Part shown: one piece after another, positions 9,263 through 18,300 of the stretch
Layout of the letters: each line of letters begins with the position of its first letter
Position numbering within the stretch: the stretch's first letter is position 1
DNA from: Heyndrickxia oleronia
Lineage (GTDB): Bacteria > Bacillota > Bacilli > Bacillales > Bacillaceae_C
Direction: 5' to 3'
DNA length: 64,000 bases
Assembly: GCF_017809215.1 (NCBI RefSeq)
Contig: NZ_CP065424.1
Coordinates: forward strand, 2,016,001-2,080,000
The notes under the pieces: model-generated
What the model was told of the DNA's origin: nothing
What the model saw: only the letters and a program-made list of their open reading frames with translations
Databases searched by the model: none
Position numbers and translations under genes: made by a program

Positions 9263-9355
9263 TTACCAAATGTATGCACTGCCAACAATAATTAATAAAA
9301 TAAATAGTACTACGATTAATGCGAAACCGCCACCATATCCAAAGCCGTCTGACAT
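9263..9355 (-). CDS. YjcZ-family small sporulation protein
   Basis: A 30-residue peptide with a Gly/Tyr-rich start (MSDGFGYGGGFA) followed by one hydrophobic helix (LIVVLFILLIIVG), ending SAYIW. This is the layout of the YjcZ family of tiny, spore-associated membrane peptides in Bacillus. The ATG is preceded by AGGAGG at 7-8 nt. A sigma-K-like promoter (9392-9419) and a strong terminator (9206-9240) bracket it as a single-gene unit on the minus strand. The function of the family is unknown. Confidence 0.85.
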   Translation of the reverse strand: MSDGFGYGGGFALIVVLFILLIIVGSAYIW

Positions 9356-9391
9356 AATGTAAAACCTCCTAAGAAAATAGTTTAGTCGATT

Positions 9392-9419
9392 TATACTATG
9401 TAAGTTTTGTAAGAGTTGT
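9392..9419 (-). promoter_or_regulatory. Sigma-K-like promoter of the YjcZ peptide gene
   Basis: On the minus strand, CATAGTATA (9400-9392) fits the sigma-K -10 element CATAnnnTA, and AC at 9419-9418 lies 17 nt upstream, as the short sigma-K -35 element requires. The fit is by consensus only. Confidence 0.45.
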
Positions 9420-9561
9420 ATAGGCCTCAGCCTATTTTTTATTGTTAATCATTGCGGTATAAGGTAAATTTATATTGGACTACTTTAAATAATCCTCTAT
9501 ACTTAAATAACAATGGTGTTATGTAACTTAAAATAGCTTTGATTTGGAATTGGTGATATTT

Positions 9562-10317
9562 GTGGAATATAATGTAAAAATTGATGCGTTTGAAGGTCCT
9601 TTAGATCTTTTACTGCATTTAATAAATCGACTAGAAATTGATATATATGATATACCAATGGCAGCAATTACAGAGCAGTATTTAATTTACATTCATACAA
9701 TGAAGGAATTAGAATTAGATATTGCCAGTGAATATTTAGTAATGGCAGCGACATTATTAGCAATAAAGAGTAAAATGCTTCTTCCAAAGCATGAAGAAGA
9801 GCTAGAAGAGGATTTTGAATATGAGGAAGATCCACGTGATGATTTAGTTGAAAAACTGATTGAATATAGAAAGTATAAGGAAGCAGCTCAAGAATTAAAG
9901 CATCTAGAGGAGGAACGTGGGCAGATATTTACAAAACCTCCAAGTGATTTATCCGAGTATATGAAAGACATACAGATCGATCAACAACAAAGTGATGTAA
10001 CGATTTATGACATGATTGGTGCTCTAAATAAATTATTAAGAAGAAAAAAATTACAAAAGCCACTTTCAACGAAAATAAGTAGACAAGAAATTTCGATTGA
10101 AAATAGAATGGAGGAAATATTAAATGATTTAACCTCCATATCAGGAAGAAGAAGCTTTTTTACATTATTTGAGGTACCAGATAAACATCATATCGTGATT
10201 ACATTTCTTGCTGTATTAGAACTAATGAAGCGAAATGAAATATTGGTTGAACAGGAAGGGAATTTTGAGGAAATATTTGTAGCAAGGAAAGGAGTAAGTT
10301 TGGTTGGAAATTACTAA
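9562..10317 (+). CDS. scpA: Segregation and condensation protein ScpA
   Basis: Kleisin subunit of the SMC-ScpAB condensin, which bridges the SMC heads and organises the chromosome. The N-terminal kleisin domain (YNVKIDAFEGPLDLLLHLI) and the C-terminal winged-helix part (residues ~170-251) are both present. The GTG at 9562 is chosen: GGTGAT lies 5-8 nt upstream and the resulting start (MEYNVKIDAFEGP) aligns with B. subtilis ScpA. 251 residues, full length. It overlaps scpB by 14 bp, so the two partners are co-translated. Confidence 0.97.
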   Translation: MEYNVKIDAFEGPLDLLLHLINRLEIDIYDIPMAAITEQYLIYIHTMKELELDIASEYLVMAATLLAIKSKMLLPKHEEELEEDFEYEEDPRDDLVEKLIEYRKYKEAAQELKHLEEERGQIFTKPPSDLSEYMKDIQIDQQQSDVTIYDMIGALNKLLRRKKLQKPLSTKISRQEISIENRMEEILNDLTSISGRRSFFTLFEVPDKHHIVITFLAVLELMKRNEILVEQEGNFEEIFVARKGVSLVGNY

Positions 10318-10894
10318 TTTGAAGGGAATTCTTGAAAGTCTTTTGTTTGCTGCAGGAGATGAAGGATTATCCATCAAACAAATTATGTCTGTCATGGAGC
10401 TTGAAGAGTATCAAGCAGTTGAATTAGTTGAATCACTGAAGCAGGAGTATGATTCGAACGCAGAAAGAGGGATTGCTATCGTTGTACTTGCTGGTACATA
10501 TCAGCTTGTTACTAAAAAGGAAAACTCTGTTTTTTTAAAAAGACTCGTTGAATCTCCTGGAATGAATACATTATCACAGGCTGCCTTAGAAACATTAGCG
10601 ATTATTTCTTATAAGCAGCCCATTACAAGGATAGAAATTGAAGATATCCGTGGTGTAAAAACAGAACGTCCACTGCAAACCTTAACTGCAAAGGGTTTAA
10701 TTAAAGAGGTTGGAAGAGCAAATGGAGCAGGTAGAGCCATCCTATATGGGACAACTAAGGAATTTTTAGATTACTTCGGATTAAAGGACATTAATGAACT
10801 ACCGCCATTAGCAGAGGCATCAATAGATGACTTTGAGCAGGAAGATGCTGATTTATTTTTTGAGAAATTCCAAGAGACAATCGAAAATAATTAG
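10304..10894 (+). CDS. scpB: Segregation and condensation protein ScpB
   Basis: Accessory subunit of the SMC-ScpAB complex; a dimer of tandem winged-helix domains that binds the middle of ScpA. The conserved TLAIISYKQPITRIEIEDIRG stretch lies near residues 98-118. TTG start at 10304 with GGAG 9 nt upstream inside scpA. 196 residues against 197 in B. subtilis. A strong terminator follows. In B. subtilis ypuI lies next; no such gene is seen here. Confidence 0.97.
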   Translation: MEITNLKGILESLLFAAGDEGLSIKQIMSVMELEEYQAVELVESLKQEYDSNAERGIAIVVLAGTYQLVTKKENSVFLKRLVESPGMNTLSQAALETLAIISYKQPITRIEIEDIRGVKTERPLQTLTAKGLIKEVGRANGAGRAILYGTTKEFLDYFGLKDINELPPLAEASIDDFEQEDADLFFEKFQETIENN

Positions 10895-10903
10895 TAGTAG
10901 TAA

Positions 10904-10941
10904 AAAAGATTATTTGCATGTGCAAATAATCTTTTTTTTTT
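10904..10941 (+). terminator. Terminator after scpAB
   Basis: AAAAGATTATTTGCA pairs with TGCAAATAATCTTTT around a tight loop centred at 10919-10920, followed by a long T-run. Confidence 0.88.
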
Positions 10942-11070
10942 GAGGATATCGGTGATGAGCTTACTTAAATTACTAAAAACATGATTCATATCCCAGTAAT
11001 GTTAATTTAGAACAAGATGAAAAAAGTCTCTTTAGTGAATGAAGAATGTCTTGATGCTTGTGCTTTTCTT

Positions 11071-11099
11071 GTCATATACAAACTTGTCCTGCATAAACT
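11071..11099 (+). promoter_or_regulatory. Sigma-E-like promoter of dacB-spmA-spmB
   Basis: GTCATATA (11071-11078) and GCATAAACT (11091-11099), with 13 nt between CATATA and CATA, resemble the sigma-E elements. B. subtilis dacB-spmAB is a sigma-E operon. The -10 differs from CATACAnT at one position. Confidence 0.45.
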
Positions 11100-11157
11100 T
11101 GTACAAAAGATAGTTCTATAGTTTAAGCGTATGAGCATTGAGAAAAGGGGCAATTAT

Positions 11158-12276
11158 ATGAAACGTTTTATATCATTAATGATGATTGTATTTCTACTTA
11201 TTCTAATAGTATTGCCAGACAAAACTTTTGCGGCGACACCTTCGGTTAGTGCAGCTAGTGCGATACTTATGGATCAAGACAGTGGGCGAATCCTTTATGA
11301 AAAAAATGCAAAGGATGTTCGAAAGATTGCATCGATCACTAAAATCATGACAGCTATTTTAGCAATAGAATCTGGAAAATTAAAAGAGGATGTGAAAATT
11401 AGTGATACTGCCGTTCGGACAGAAGGTTCATCTATATATTTAAAACCTGGAGATATAGTTAAGCTTGAAGATTTAGTTTATGGTTTAATGCTTAGATCGG
11501 GCAATGATGCAGCTAATGCGATTGCAGAACATGTTGGAGGAAGTATTGATGGGTTTGTTTTCTTAATGAACCAAAAAGCAGAAGAAATTGGTATGCAAAA
11601 TACACATTTTGCCAATCCTAACGGCTTAGATAATAAGGATAATCATTTTTCAACAGCATATGATATGGCGCTATTAACTAAATATGCAATGCAAAATAAA
11701 ACCTATAGAAAAATTTCCGGAACAAAATCTTATAAAGGCTGGGCAAATAAAAATAGATTATTGACTGAAAAGTATAAATATTGTACAGGAGGAAAAACAG
11801 GATTTACAAAAAAAGCTAAACGTACATTAGTGACAACAGCTACAAAAGAGCATCAAAATTTAATAGCTGTTACATTAAATGGACCAAATGACTGGGATGA
11901 TCACATCAATATGTTTGAGTATGGATTTAAGAACTTTGATACGACCGTTGTTTTAGATAAAGGGAAAATCAATAATATTAATCAAAAATACTTAAAAAAT
12001 CATATTTATATCAAAAATAAAGTTGTATATTCTCTAACAAATGATGAGAAAGATAAAGTTACCATTGAATATCAACTATTAAAATCAAAAAAAGAGTGGA
12101 AGGATCAAAAAAACATTCCTGAAATAGTCGGTAAAGCAGTCATATATTTAGATGAACAGAAATTAAAAACGGTACCTGTTTATTTTAAATACGCAGAAAT
12201 GAACGAGAAAAAAGGGTGGTTTAATTTTTTTGTGAAAACATTTTTAATCCATATAGGTGTGAAAAACGATGGTTAA
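11158..12276 (+). CDS. dacB: Sporulation D-alanyl-D-alanine carboxypeptidase DacB
   Basis: Penicillin-binding protein 5*, an S11 carboxypeptidase made in the mother cell that lowers cross-linking of the spore cortex. Signal peptide at residues 1-25. Motifs SITK (Ser59, Lys62), SGN (114-116) and KTG (213-215) are intact; a C-terminal domain and membrane-binding tail follow. The ATG at 11158 (AAAAGGGGC upstream) is preferred to the ATG at 11131, which has no site and adds a non-signal extension. 372 residues, about ten fewer than B. subtilis DacB. spmA overlaps its last 8 bp. Differs from dacF of this window in cell compartment by analogy. Confidence 0.94.
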   Translation: MKRFISLMMIVFLLILIVLPDKTFAATPSVSAASAILMDQDSGRILYEKNAKDVRKIASITKIMTAILAIESGKLKEDVKISDTAVRTEGSSIYLKPGDIVKLEDLVYGLMLRSGNDAANAIAEHVGGSIDGFVFLMNQKAEEIGMQNTHFANPNGLDNKDNHFSTAYDMALLTKYAMQNKTYRKISGTKSYKGWANKNRLLTEKYKYCTGGKTGFTKKAKRTLVTTATKEHQNLIAVTLNGPNDWDDHINMFEYGFKNFDTTVVLDKGKINNINQKYLKNHIYIKNKVVYSLTNDEKDKVTIEYQLLKSKKEWKDQKNIPEIVGKAVIYLDEQKLKTVPVYFKYAEMNEKKGWFNFFVKTFLIHIGVKNDG

Positions 12277-12862
12277 TTATATATGGATTGGGATGACATT
12301 GATTGGTTTAGTTTTTGCTGCAATAAATGGAAGAATGAAAGAAGTGAATGAGGCTATTTTTCAATCTGCTACTGAAGCAGTTACCTTATGTATTGGCTTA
12401 ATAAGTATATTAGTATTTTGGTTAGGGATTATGCGAATCGCACAAGAGTCAGGGCTCCTAGATAAGTTTGCACGTGTATTTAGGCCACTAATTAAGAGGT
12501 TATTTCCCGAAGTTCCTGAAAATCATCCAGCAATGGGCTATATATTATCAAATATTATCGCTAATATGTTCGGATTAGGAAATGCTGCTACACCGCTTGG
12601 GATAAAGGCAATGGAGCAGCTAAAGGAATTGAACGGGGGAAAAACGAGTGCCAGTAGGTCAATGATCACTTTTCTGGCTTTAAATACATCTGGATTGACA
12701 ATCATTCCTACAACAGTAATAGCCATTCGAATGAACTACCATTCCGCTTCACCTACAGAAATTGTGGGACCGACACTTATGGCTACAACCATTGCAACAA
12801 TAGCAGCAATTTTAATCGACCGTTATTTTTATCATAAAAGAGCGCGTAATGGGGTGAAATAA
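12269..12862 (+). CDS. spmA: Spore maturation protein A
   Basis: Polytopic membrane protein of the nucleoside-recognition (Gate) family, needed with SpmB for full spore core dehydration and heat resistance. Conserved segments include LSNIIANMFGLGNAATPLG (near 91-109) and a Thr/Ser-rich stretch FLALNTSGLTIIPT. 197 residues against 196 in B. subtilis. Starts inside the last codons of dacB, and spmB follows one base after its stop, forming dacB-spmA-spmB. How SpmA/B lower core water is unknown. Confidence 0.95.
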   Translation: MVNYIWIGMTLIGLVFAAINGRMKEVNEAIFQSATEAVTLCIGLISILVFWLGIMRIAQESGLLDKFARVFRPLIKRLFPEVPENHPAMGYILSNIIANMFGLGNAATPLGIKAMEQLKELNGGKTSASRSMITFLALNTSGLTIIPTTVIAIRMNYHSASPTEIVGPTLMATTIATIAAILIDRYFYHKRARNGVK

Positions 12863-12863
12863 A

Positions 12864-13394
12864 TTGCAAATTATTTCCTTAATCTCTATTTGGATCATAC
12901 CTATTCTTATTGGTTATATATTATTATATAGTGTGTGGAAAAAAGTACCTGCCTACGAAAATTTTGTTGATGGAGGTAAGGAAGGTATAAAGATTGCAGT
13001 TTCGATTATTCCATTTTTAGTAGGAATGTTAGTAGCAATCACTGTCTTTCGAACGTCTGGTGCATTAGATTTTTTTGTACAGTTAATAAAGCCAGTCCTT
13101 GAATGGTTAGGAATTCCTACAGAAATCGTTCCATTAGCACTGATTCGTCCTATATCTGGAAATGCTGCTCTAGGAATGATGAGTGATATTCTTAAAGTAC
13201 ATGGCCCGGATACTTTCATTGGTAAATTAGCCTCGACCATTCAAGGAAGTACAGATACGACCCTATATGTTTTAACCGTCTATTTTGGAGCAGTAGGTAT
13301 TAAAAAAATGGGGGATGCATTGAAAGTTGGCTTATTGGCAGATTTGGTTGGTATAGGTGCAGCTATCATTATTATTACATGGATGTTTGGATAA
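12864..13394 (+). CDS. spmB: Spore maturation protein B
   Basis: Partner of SpmA, from the same Gate-containing membrane family. Hydrophobic segments near residues 1-21, 45-65, 130-145 and 155-175. The motif RPISGNAALGMM (near 94-105) and STIQGSTDTTLYVLTVYFGA (near 123-142) are family signatures. TTG start with GGGGTGA upstream. 176 residues. Last gene of the dacB operon; the terminator hairpin overlaps its last codons. Confidence 0.95.
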   Translation: MQIISLISIWIIPILIGYILLYSVWKKVPAYENFVDGGKEGIKIAVSIIPFLVGMLVAITVFRTSGALDFFVQLIKPVLEWLGIPTEIVPLALIRPISGNAALGMMSDILKVHGPDTFIGKLASTIQGSTDTTLYVLTVYFGAVGIKKMGDALKVGLLADLVGIGAAIIIITWMFG

Positions 13395-13417
13395 TTCTCC
13401 AACATCCATGTTTTTTT
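13377..13417 (+). terminator. Terminator after spmB
   Basis: ACATGGATGTT-GG (with one bulged T) pairs with CCAACATCCATGT at 13399-13411, then T7. Confidence 0.85.
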
Positions 13418-13712
13418 GTAGGCTCTTTTATAAAATTTTATAGCTAGTAAGGTAAAGTATAAACTTAAAAAAATGTTGCCCCTTTAATTCACTGGAATAG
13501 AACTGCAAACTGCATAAGATCGGCAGAAACCTATATTATGGGTAACAAATTATACAAAAACGGTTTTAAAAAAAAACGATTGGAATGATAAATAGTGGTA
13601 AGTTTTAGAACAAAAATCGCATTAAACCGGTTTAGTTTCTTTGCTTTTTGTCATTGATATGTAATAATTCATAAAGTATAACTTTCAAAATTTAAATGAG
13701 GTGGATAAATAG
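13418..13712. other. Intergenic region upstream of rluB
   Basis: About 300 bp without a gene. GGCTCTTTTATAAAATTTTA at 13423 resembles the left end of the window's palindromic repeat family, and GTAACAAATTATACAAAAAC near 13542-13561 could be its degraded right end. A 12-bp palindrome TAAACCGGTTTA lies at 13623-13634 and could be an operator. GAGGTGG before rluB is its ribosome-binding site. I see no RNA gene. Confidence 0.35.
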
Positions 13713-14447
13713 ATGGAACGTCTTCAAAAGGTTATAGCACATGCGGGAATAGCCTCGCGTCGAAAGGCTGAGGAGTTAATTCTAGAAGGTAAGGTAAAAG
13801 TAAATGGTAAAATTGTAACTGAACTAGGGAGCAAAGTATCTTCTAATGATAAAGTAGAAGTGAATGAAATACCGCTAGAAAGGGAAACAAAAGTATATTT
13901 GTTAATGTACAAACCAAGAGGAGTCATATCTGCTGTTACTGATGATAAGAACAGAAAAGTGGTAACAGATTTTCTTCCGGAAATAAAGGAAAGAGTATAT
14001 CCTGTTGGCCGTTTAGATTATGATACTTCAGGCCTGTTAATCCTAACAAATGATGGTGATTTTGCTAATTTACTTATGCATCCACGTTATGAAATTCATA
14101 AAACATATGTTGCAAAAGTAAAAGGGATTCCATCAAAACAAATGTTGAGACAATTAGAAAAAGGAATTAAATTAGAAGATGGATTGACTGCACCAGCAAA
14201 AGCAAAGTTATTATCAGCAGATAAGAAAACACAAAAATCAATCATTGAACTAACCATCCATGAAGGGAAAAATAGACAAGTTCGACGTATGTTTGAAGCT
14301 ATAGGACATCCCGTTCAAAAGTTAAAACGAGAAAGATACGCATTTTTAAATTTACACGGGTTAAATGCGGGTGAAGTAAGAGAACTTTCTCCTCATGAGG
14401 TTAAACAATTACGCGCACTTGCAGAAACAGGATCAGGGAACCAATAA
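13713..14447 (+). CDS. rluB: 23S rRNA pseudouridine synthase RluB
   Basis: RsuA/RluB/E/F-family pseudouridine synthase. Residues 1-60 form an S4 RNA-binding domain (RLQKVIAHAGIASRRKAEEL). The catalytic motif GRLDYDTSGLLILTNDG lies near residues 98-114, with Asp101 as the catalytic aspartate. EGKNRQVRRMFEAIGHPV near 188-205 is the conserved C-terminal motif. 244 residues. By family and genome place (between spmB and resA) it corresponds to B. subtilis RluB (YpuL), which modifies 23S rRNA. ATG with GAGGTGG upstream. Confidence 0.95.
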   Translation: MERLQKVIAHAGIASRRKAEELILEGKVKVNGKIVTELGSKVSSNDKVEVNEIPLERETKVYLLMYKPRGVISAVTDDKNRKVVTDFLPEIKERVYPVGRLDYDTSGLLILTNDGDFANLLMHPRYEIHKTYVAKVKGIPSKQMLRQLEKGIKLEDGLTAPAKAKLLSADKKTQKSIIELTIHEGKNRQVRRMFEAIGHPVQKLKRERYAFLNLHGLNAGEVRELSPHEVKQLRALAETGSGNQ

Positions 14448-14580
14448 ATGGTTGTTCCATCCATGTTTATCAACTGTTTAAAGTTTCACATAACCTTCAA
14501 ATTATGGTAATCAGGATGATTTGGGGGAATGATATAATGTTGATTATAATGTGGCAGAAATTTCGATTGGAGGTTACGAA

Positions 14581-15114
14581 ATGTCACAAAAGAAAAAGCA
14601 AAGGCTCGTTATACGAACGATCATACTAGTCGTTTTAATAGCTGCGGTATCCTATGCTTTATACAATAATTTAACAAAGGATAGTCGCAAGGCTTTGAAA
14701 GTTGGCGATAAGGCCCCTGATTTTGTTTTGCAAGATATGAATGGCCAGAAACATCGATTATCCGATTACAAAGGCAAGGGGGTATTCTTAAACTTTTGGG
14801 GAACTTGGTGTGGGCCCTGTAAAGAAGAGATGCCATACATGGTAGATTTGTATAAAGAGTATAAACAGCAAGGAGTTGAAATTCTAGCCGCAAATGTTGG
14901 AGAATCCAATTTCTTAATTAATAAGTTTATAAAAAGCTATGATTTAAATTTCCCTGTACTAGTAGATAAGAGTAAGGATGTACAGAATGCATATGGCATA
15001 GATCCAATACCCACATCATTTTTTATTGATTCAAGTGGAACAATAAAGAAAATAGTAGAAACAACGATGTCCAAAGAGGATATCCAAAACTTAATGGAGA
15101 GTATTAAACCTTAA
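14581..15114 (+). CDS. resA: Thiol-disulfide oxidoreductase ResA
   Basis: Membrane-anchored thioredoxin-like protein on the outer face of the membrane that reduces the haem-binding cysteines of apocytochrome c. One membrane segment at residues ~8-28, then an AhpC/TSA-thioredoxin fold. The active site is WGTWCGPC near residues 71-78, with CGPC rather than the CEPC I recall for B. subtilis ResA. The ATG at 14581 (GGAGG 8 nt upstream) is chosen over 14551, which would put eight polar residues before the anchor. 177 residues. resB follows after 11 bp. Confidence 0.95.
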   Translation: MSQKKKQRLVIRTIILVVLIAAVSYALYNNLTKDSRKALKVGDKAPDFVLQDMNGQKHRLSDYKGKGVFLNFWGTWCGPCKEEMPYMVDLYKEYKQQGVEILAANVGESNFLINKFIKSYDLNFPVLVDKSKDVQNAYGIDPIPTSFFIDSSGTIKKIVETTMSKEDIQNLMESIKP

Positions 15115-15125
15115 GGAGTTTTATC

Positions 15126-16754
15126 ATGAAAGAAATAAAATGTGTATGTGGTCACGTTAATCCTATTGGTACGATTCTTTGTGAATCCTGTGGTAGAGCA
15201 TTAACAGATGAAGCTAAGCAGGAAAAACTTCATGACATGCGCTATGAAGGTAGTGCTCGCAGATCGCAAACGTATAATAAAACAATTGTAGATAAGATAT
15301 GGAATTTTTTCTCATCAGTTAAGGTTGGAGTATGGTTAATCGTTATAACATTAATTGCAAGTGCTCTCGGAACGATCCTTCCGCAAGAAGAATACATAAA
15401 TTCACTAACCCCTGAACAATATTATAAGGATGAATATGGTTGGTTTGGAGAATTATGGTTCAAATTAGGCTTCCAAGATCTTTATAGTTCATGGTGGTAT
15501 TTGTTATTAGTTGCAAGTATTGGCGTTTCACTTGTTATTTGTAGTTTGGATCGCTTTATTCCACTACATCGAGCATTGAAAACTCAAAAAATTGGTCGAC
15601 ATGAGGGATTTTTAAAACGTCAGCGATTATATATCAGATCAGAAGTAGAACTTACAGATAATCATTTTGATTTAATTAAACAAAATCTTAAAGCAAAAAG
15701 ATACAAGATCCGGGAAGAAGATGGAAGTATTCTAGCAGAAAAGGGACGTTTTTCTAGATGGGGTCCTTACGTCAATCATATTGGTCTTATTATTTTTCTT
15801 ATAGGTGCATTGTTACGCTCCGTCCCCGGCATGTATGTGGATGAAACATTAAAGCTACGTGAAGGAGAAAAGAAGGTAATCCCTGGTACACATTCGCAAT
15901 ATGTTCTAGAAAACAAAAAATTTATTTTAGAAACATATGATAAAAACAAAGATAAAGAAAAGTTTAATCAAGCATTAGATCGTGTAGGTACAGTGGCGAA
16001 AAATTTCCAAACGAACGTAACTCTCTATAAACGTGAAGATGGTGGTATAGCAGGGGAATCGGATAAGTTAAAAAAGGTAAAGGATTACTCAATACGTGTA
16101 AATGATCCTTTGAAAATGGAGCATTACCGACTATATCAAATGAGTTACACCCTTGATGAACTAAAAGCAATGTCGTTTAAATTACAAAATAAAAAGAATG
16201 GACAATCATTGGGTGAATTTAAAATTGATTTATATAACCCGAAAGATGTTTATGATTTGAAAAATGGGTATAAAGTAGAACTAATGGGTTATTATCCTGA
16301 TTTTAGTGGGATTTCTAAAGAAGGAGAACCACAAACGAAAACTTCTGTACCTAATAATCCTGCATTCTTATTTAATATGATTTCACCTGAACATCCAAAA
16401 GGTGAAGTTAGTTTAATTGGAATAAAATTAAATCAAGAACCATTAGGTGAAAATGATTATAAAATTGCATTTTCATCAATCGATACTCGTAATGCAACAA
16501 TTCTAACCGTTCGAAAAGATTTAACCCTTTGGATATTAGCTCTCGGTGGACTTATTTTTATGATAGGTGTCGTTCAAGGCATGTACTGGAATCATCGTAG
16601 AATATGGATTAGGCGTGTGAATGGTGAAGTTCTAGTTGCTGCACACACCAACAAAAATTGGTATGGCATAAAGAACGAAATTAAGTATATTTTACAAGGT
16701 ACAAATGTTCCTGAACCAGTAGATCAGCAGGATAAGAAAAAAGACAAACATTAA
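15126..16754 (+). CDS. resB: Cytochrome c biogenesis protein ResB (Ccs1)
   Basis: System II cytochrome c maturation protein that, with ResC, carries haem across the membrane and joins it to apocytochrome. The N-terminus has a zinc-ribbon-like CxC and CxxC pair (Cys6, Cys8, Cys19, Cys22), followed by membrane segments near residues 70-87, 125-143 and 217-235, a large external domain, and a last membrane segment near 463-485. 542 residues, as in B. subtilis. Between resA and resC with spacers of about 11 bp. Confidence 0.96.
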   Translation: MKEIKCVCGHVNPIGTILCESCGRALTDEAKQEKLHDMRYEGSARRSQTYNKTIVDKIWNFFSSVKVGVWLIVITLIASALGTILPQEEYINSLTPEQYYKDEYGWFGELWFKLGFQDLYSSWWYLLLVASIGVSLVICSLDRFIPLHRALKTQKIGRHEGFLKRQRLYIRSEVELTDNHFDLIKQNLKAKRYKIREEDGSILAEKGRFSRWGPYVNHIGLIIFLIGALLRSVPGMYVDETLKLREGEKKVIPGTHSQYVLENKKFILETYDKNKDKEKFNQALDRVGTVAKNFQTNVTLYKREDGGIAGESDKLKKVKDYSIRVNDPLKMEHYRLYQMSYTLDELKAMSFKLQNKKNGQSLGEFKIDLYNPKDVYDLKNGYKVELMGYYPDFSGISKEGEPQTKTSVPNNPAFLFNMISPEHPKGEVSLIGIKLNQEPLGENDYKIAFSSIDTRNATILTVRKDLTLWILALGGLIFMIGVVQGMYWNHRRIWIRRVNGEVLVAAHTNKNWYGIKNEIKYILQGTNVPEPVDQQDKKKDKH

Positions 16755-16766
16755 GGAGGGGCGAAT

Positions 16767-17966
16767 TTGTCTGAATTAGTTAAGATTAGTAGTAATTTAT
16801 TATATGCAGCTTTTATTCTATATTTATTAGGCACTTTTTTCTTCGGAGGAGCAATTAGGCAAAAAAAGATTCATGGGAATGAAGAAAAGCCGAATCGTTG
16901 GGGGACGATTGCAGTAATTGTCTCTATAATTGGCTTTATTGCTCAATTAGGTTACTTTATCCTTCGATGGATTGCATCTGGTCATGCACCAGTTAGTAAT
17001 ATGTTTGAATTTGTAACGTTCTTTGGTATGATGCTAGTAGCAGCATTTATTGTGATCAACTTTATTTATAAAACTCCAGTCCTTGGGTTGTTTGCATTAC
17101 CAATTGCATTACTTGTTATAGCATTTGCAAGCATGTTCCCAGGAGAACTGAATCCATTAGTGCCATCATTAAAAAGCCATTGGTTATACATACATGTTAC
17201 AACCGTTGCAGCAGGAGAGGCGATATTGGCCATTAGTTTTGCTGCAGGATTAATCTATTTAGTTAAATGCATTGATCAATCTAAAAAGTCTGCTCGAACA
17301 TTTCTTTTAGAACTAGTAATGTTTTCGCTAATTGCAGTTTTAGGTTTTGTCATTTGTTCGGTTATTTTTAAAGCAGGTCATTATGAAGCCACATTTAATT
17401 GGGTGGATAAAAAAGGTGTTGAACAGACTGGATTGAAATATGAGCTACCAGCATTGATTGGACCTCATGAAGGTGAATTGCAAACACCGGATCGATTCAA
17501 ACCACTATTTAATGTGCCTGGTATTGTAAATGCAGTGAAATTGAATACAGTTATTTGGTCACTTATTTCTGGTATTATTATTTACTTACTCGTAAGAGTC
17601 ATTGCAAGAAAACGAATTGGCGCACTATTAAAGCCACTGACTAAAAATTTGAAATTAGATTTTGTTGATGAAATTAGCTACCGTTCAGTAATTATTGGTT
17701 TTCCTGTATTTACTTTAGGTGGTTTGATCTTTGCCATGATTTGGGCCCAGATTGCCTGGAGTCGTCCGTGGGGCTGGGATCCAAAAGAGGTATGGGCTCT
17801 TGTTACTTGGTTATTCTATGCAGCATTTTTACATTTACGTTTATCAAAAGGCTGGCATGGTGAAAAATCTGCATGGCTAGCAGTTGTTGGTTTTGCTATT
17901 ATTATGTTTAATCTAGTAGCTGTTAACCTTGTAATAGCAGGTCTTCATTCATATGCATCCAATTAA
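16767..17966 (+). CDS. resC: Cytochrome c biogenesis protein ResC (CcsA)
   Basis: Polytopic haem-handling protein of the CcmC/CcsA family. The tryptophan-rich WWD-type motif [18 protein letters not shown] lies near residues 331-348, and conserved haem-ligand histidines (for example His133 and His361 regions) are visible. About eight membrane segments in 399 residues. TTG start with AAGGAGGGG upstream. Last gene of the resABC unit; resD follows behind a repeat and a terminator, so resABC and resDE need not be strictly one transcript. Confidence 0.96.
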   Translation: MSELVKISSNLLYAAFILYLLGTFFFGGAIRQKKIHGNEEKPNRWGTIAVIVSIIGFIAQLGYFILRWIASGHAPVSNMFEFVTFFGMMLVAAFIVINFIYKTPVLGLFALPIALLVIAFASMFPGELNPLVPSLKSHWLYIHVTTVAAGEAILAISFAAGLIYLVKCIDQSKKSARTFLLELVMFSLIAVLGFVICSVIFKAGHYEATFNWVDKKGVEQTGLKYELPALIGPHEGELQTPDRFKPLFNVPGIVNAVKLNTVIWSLISGIIIYLLVRVIARKRIGALLKPLTKNLKLDFVDEISYRSVIIGFPVFTLGGLIFAMIWAQIAWSRPWGWDPKEVWALVTWLFYAAFLHLRLSKGWHGEKSAWLAVVGFAIIMFNLVAVNLVIAGLHSYASN

Positions 17967-17980
17967 TTATTAGGACATAT

Positions 17981-18165
17981 AAAAATTTTCGTAAAGTTTG
18001 TTGCTTTTTTATAAGCCCTTATATTGGATATTACAATAATTAATGGGCTCAACGTTTTTATGAAGTTTGTACCTCTTTTCTCAAAGGAAGGAAGACTTAT
18101 TGGTCTTCCACCTATTTTTACTAATTTAAACAATACTTAAATGCAACAATGTTTGAGAAAGAGTC
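17981..18165. repeat. MITE-like palindromic repeat, copy 1
   Basis: The left end (TTTTCGTAAAGTTTGTTGCT, 17986-18005) and right end (AAATGCAACAATGTTTGAGA, 18139-18159 region) are imperfect inverted repeats of each other, about 185 bp apart. The same left and right ends recur at 23882-24057 in the same orientation. The inside also holds a short hairpin (GGAAGACTTATTGGTCTTCC near 18091-18110). No reading frame. A miniature inverted-repeat element is the likely class; a target-site duplication is not clear. Confidence 0.6.
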
Positions 18166-18170
18166 AAAAC

Positions 18171-18202
18171 AAAAAAGCCTTCACTTTTGTGGAGGCTTTT
18201 TT
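18171..18202 (+). terminator. Terminator between resC and resD
   Basis: AAAAAAGCCT (18171-18180) pairs with AGGCTTTTTT (18193-18202). Confidence 0.8.
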
Positions 18203-18300
18203 AAGAAAGTAATGACAATACAAGATTCATTTTCTTTTTTCATATATAATTTATTATGAGTAAAGAATTTGAATGGTAGTCTATGATAGGGGGATTAAAA

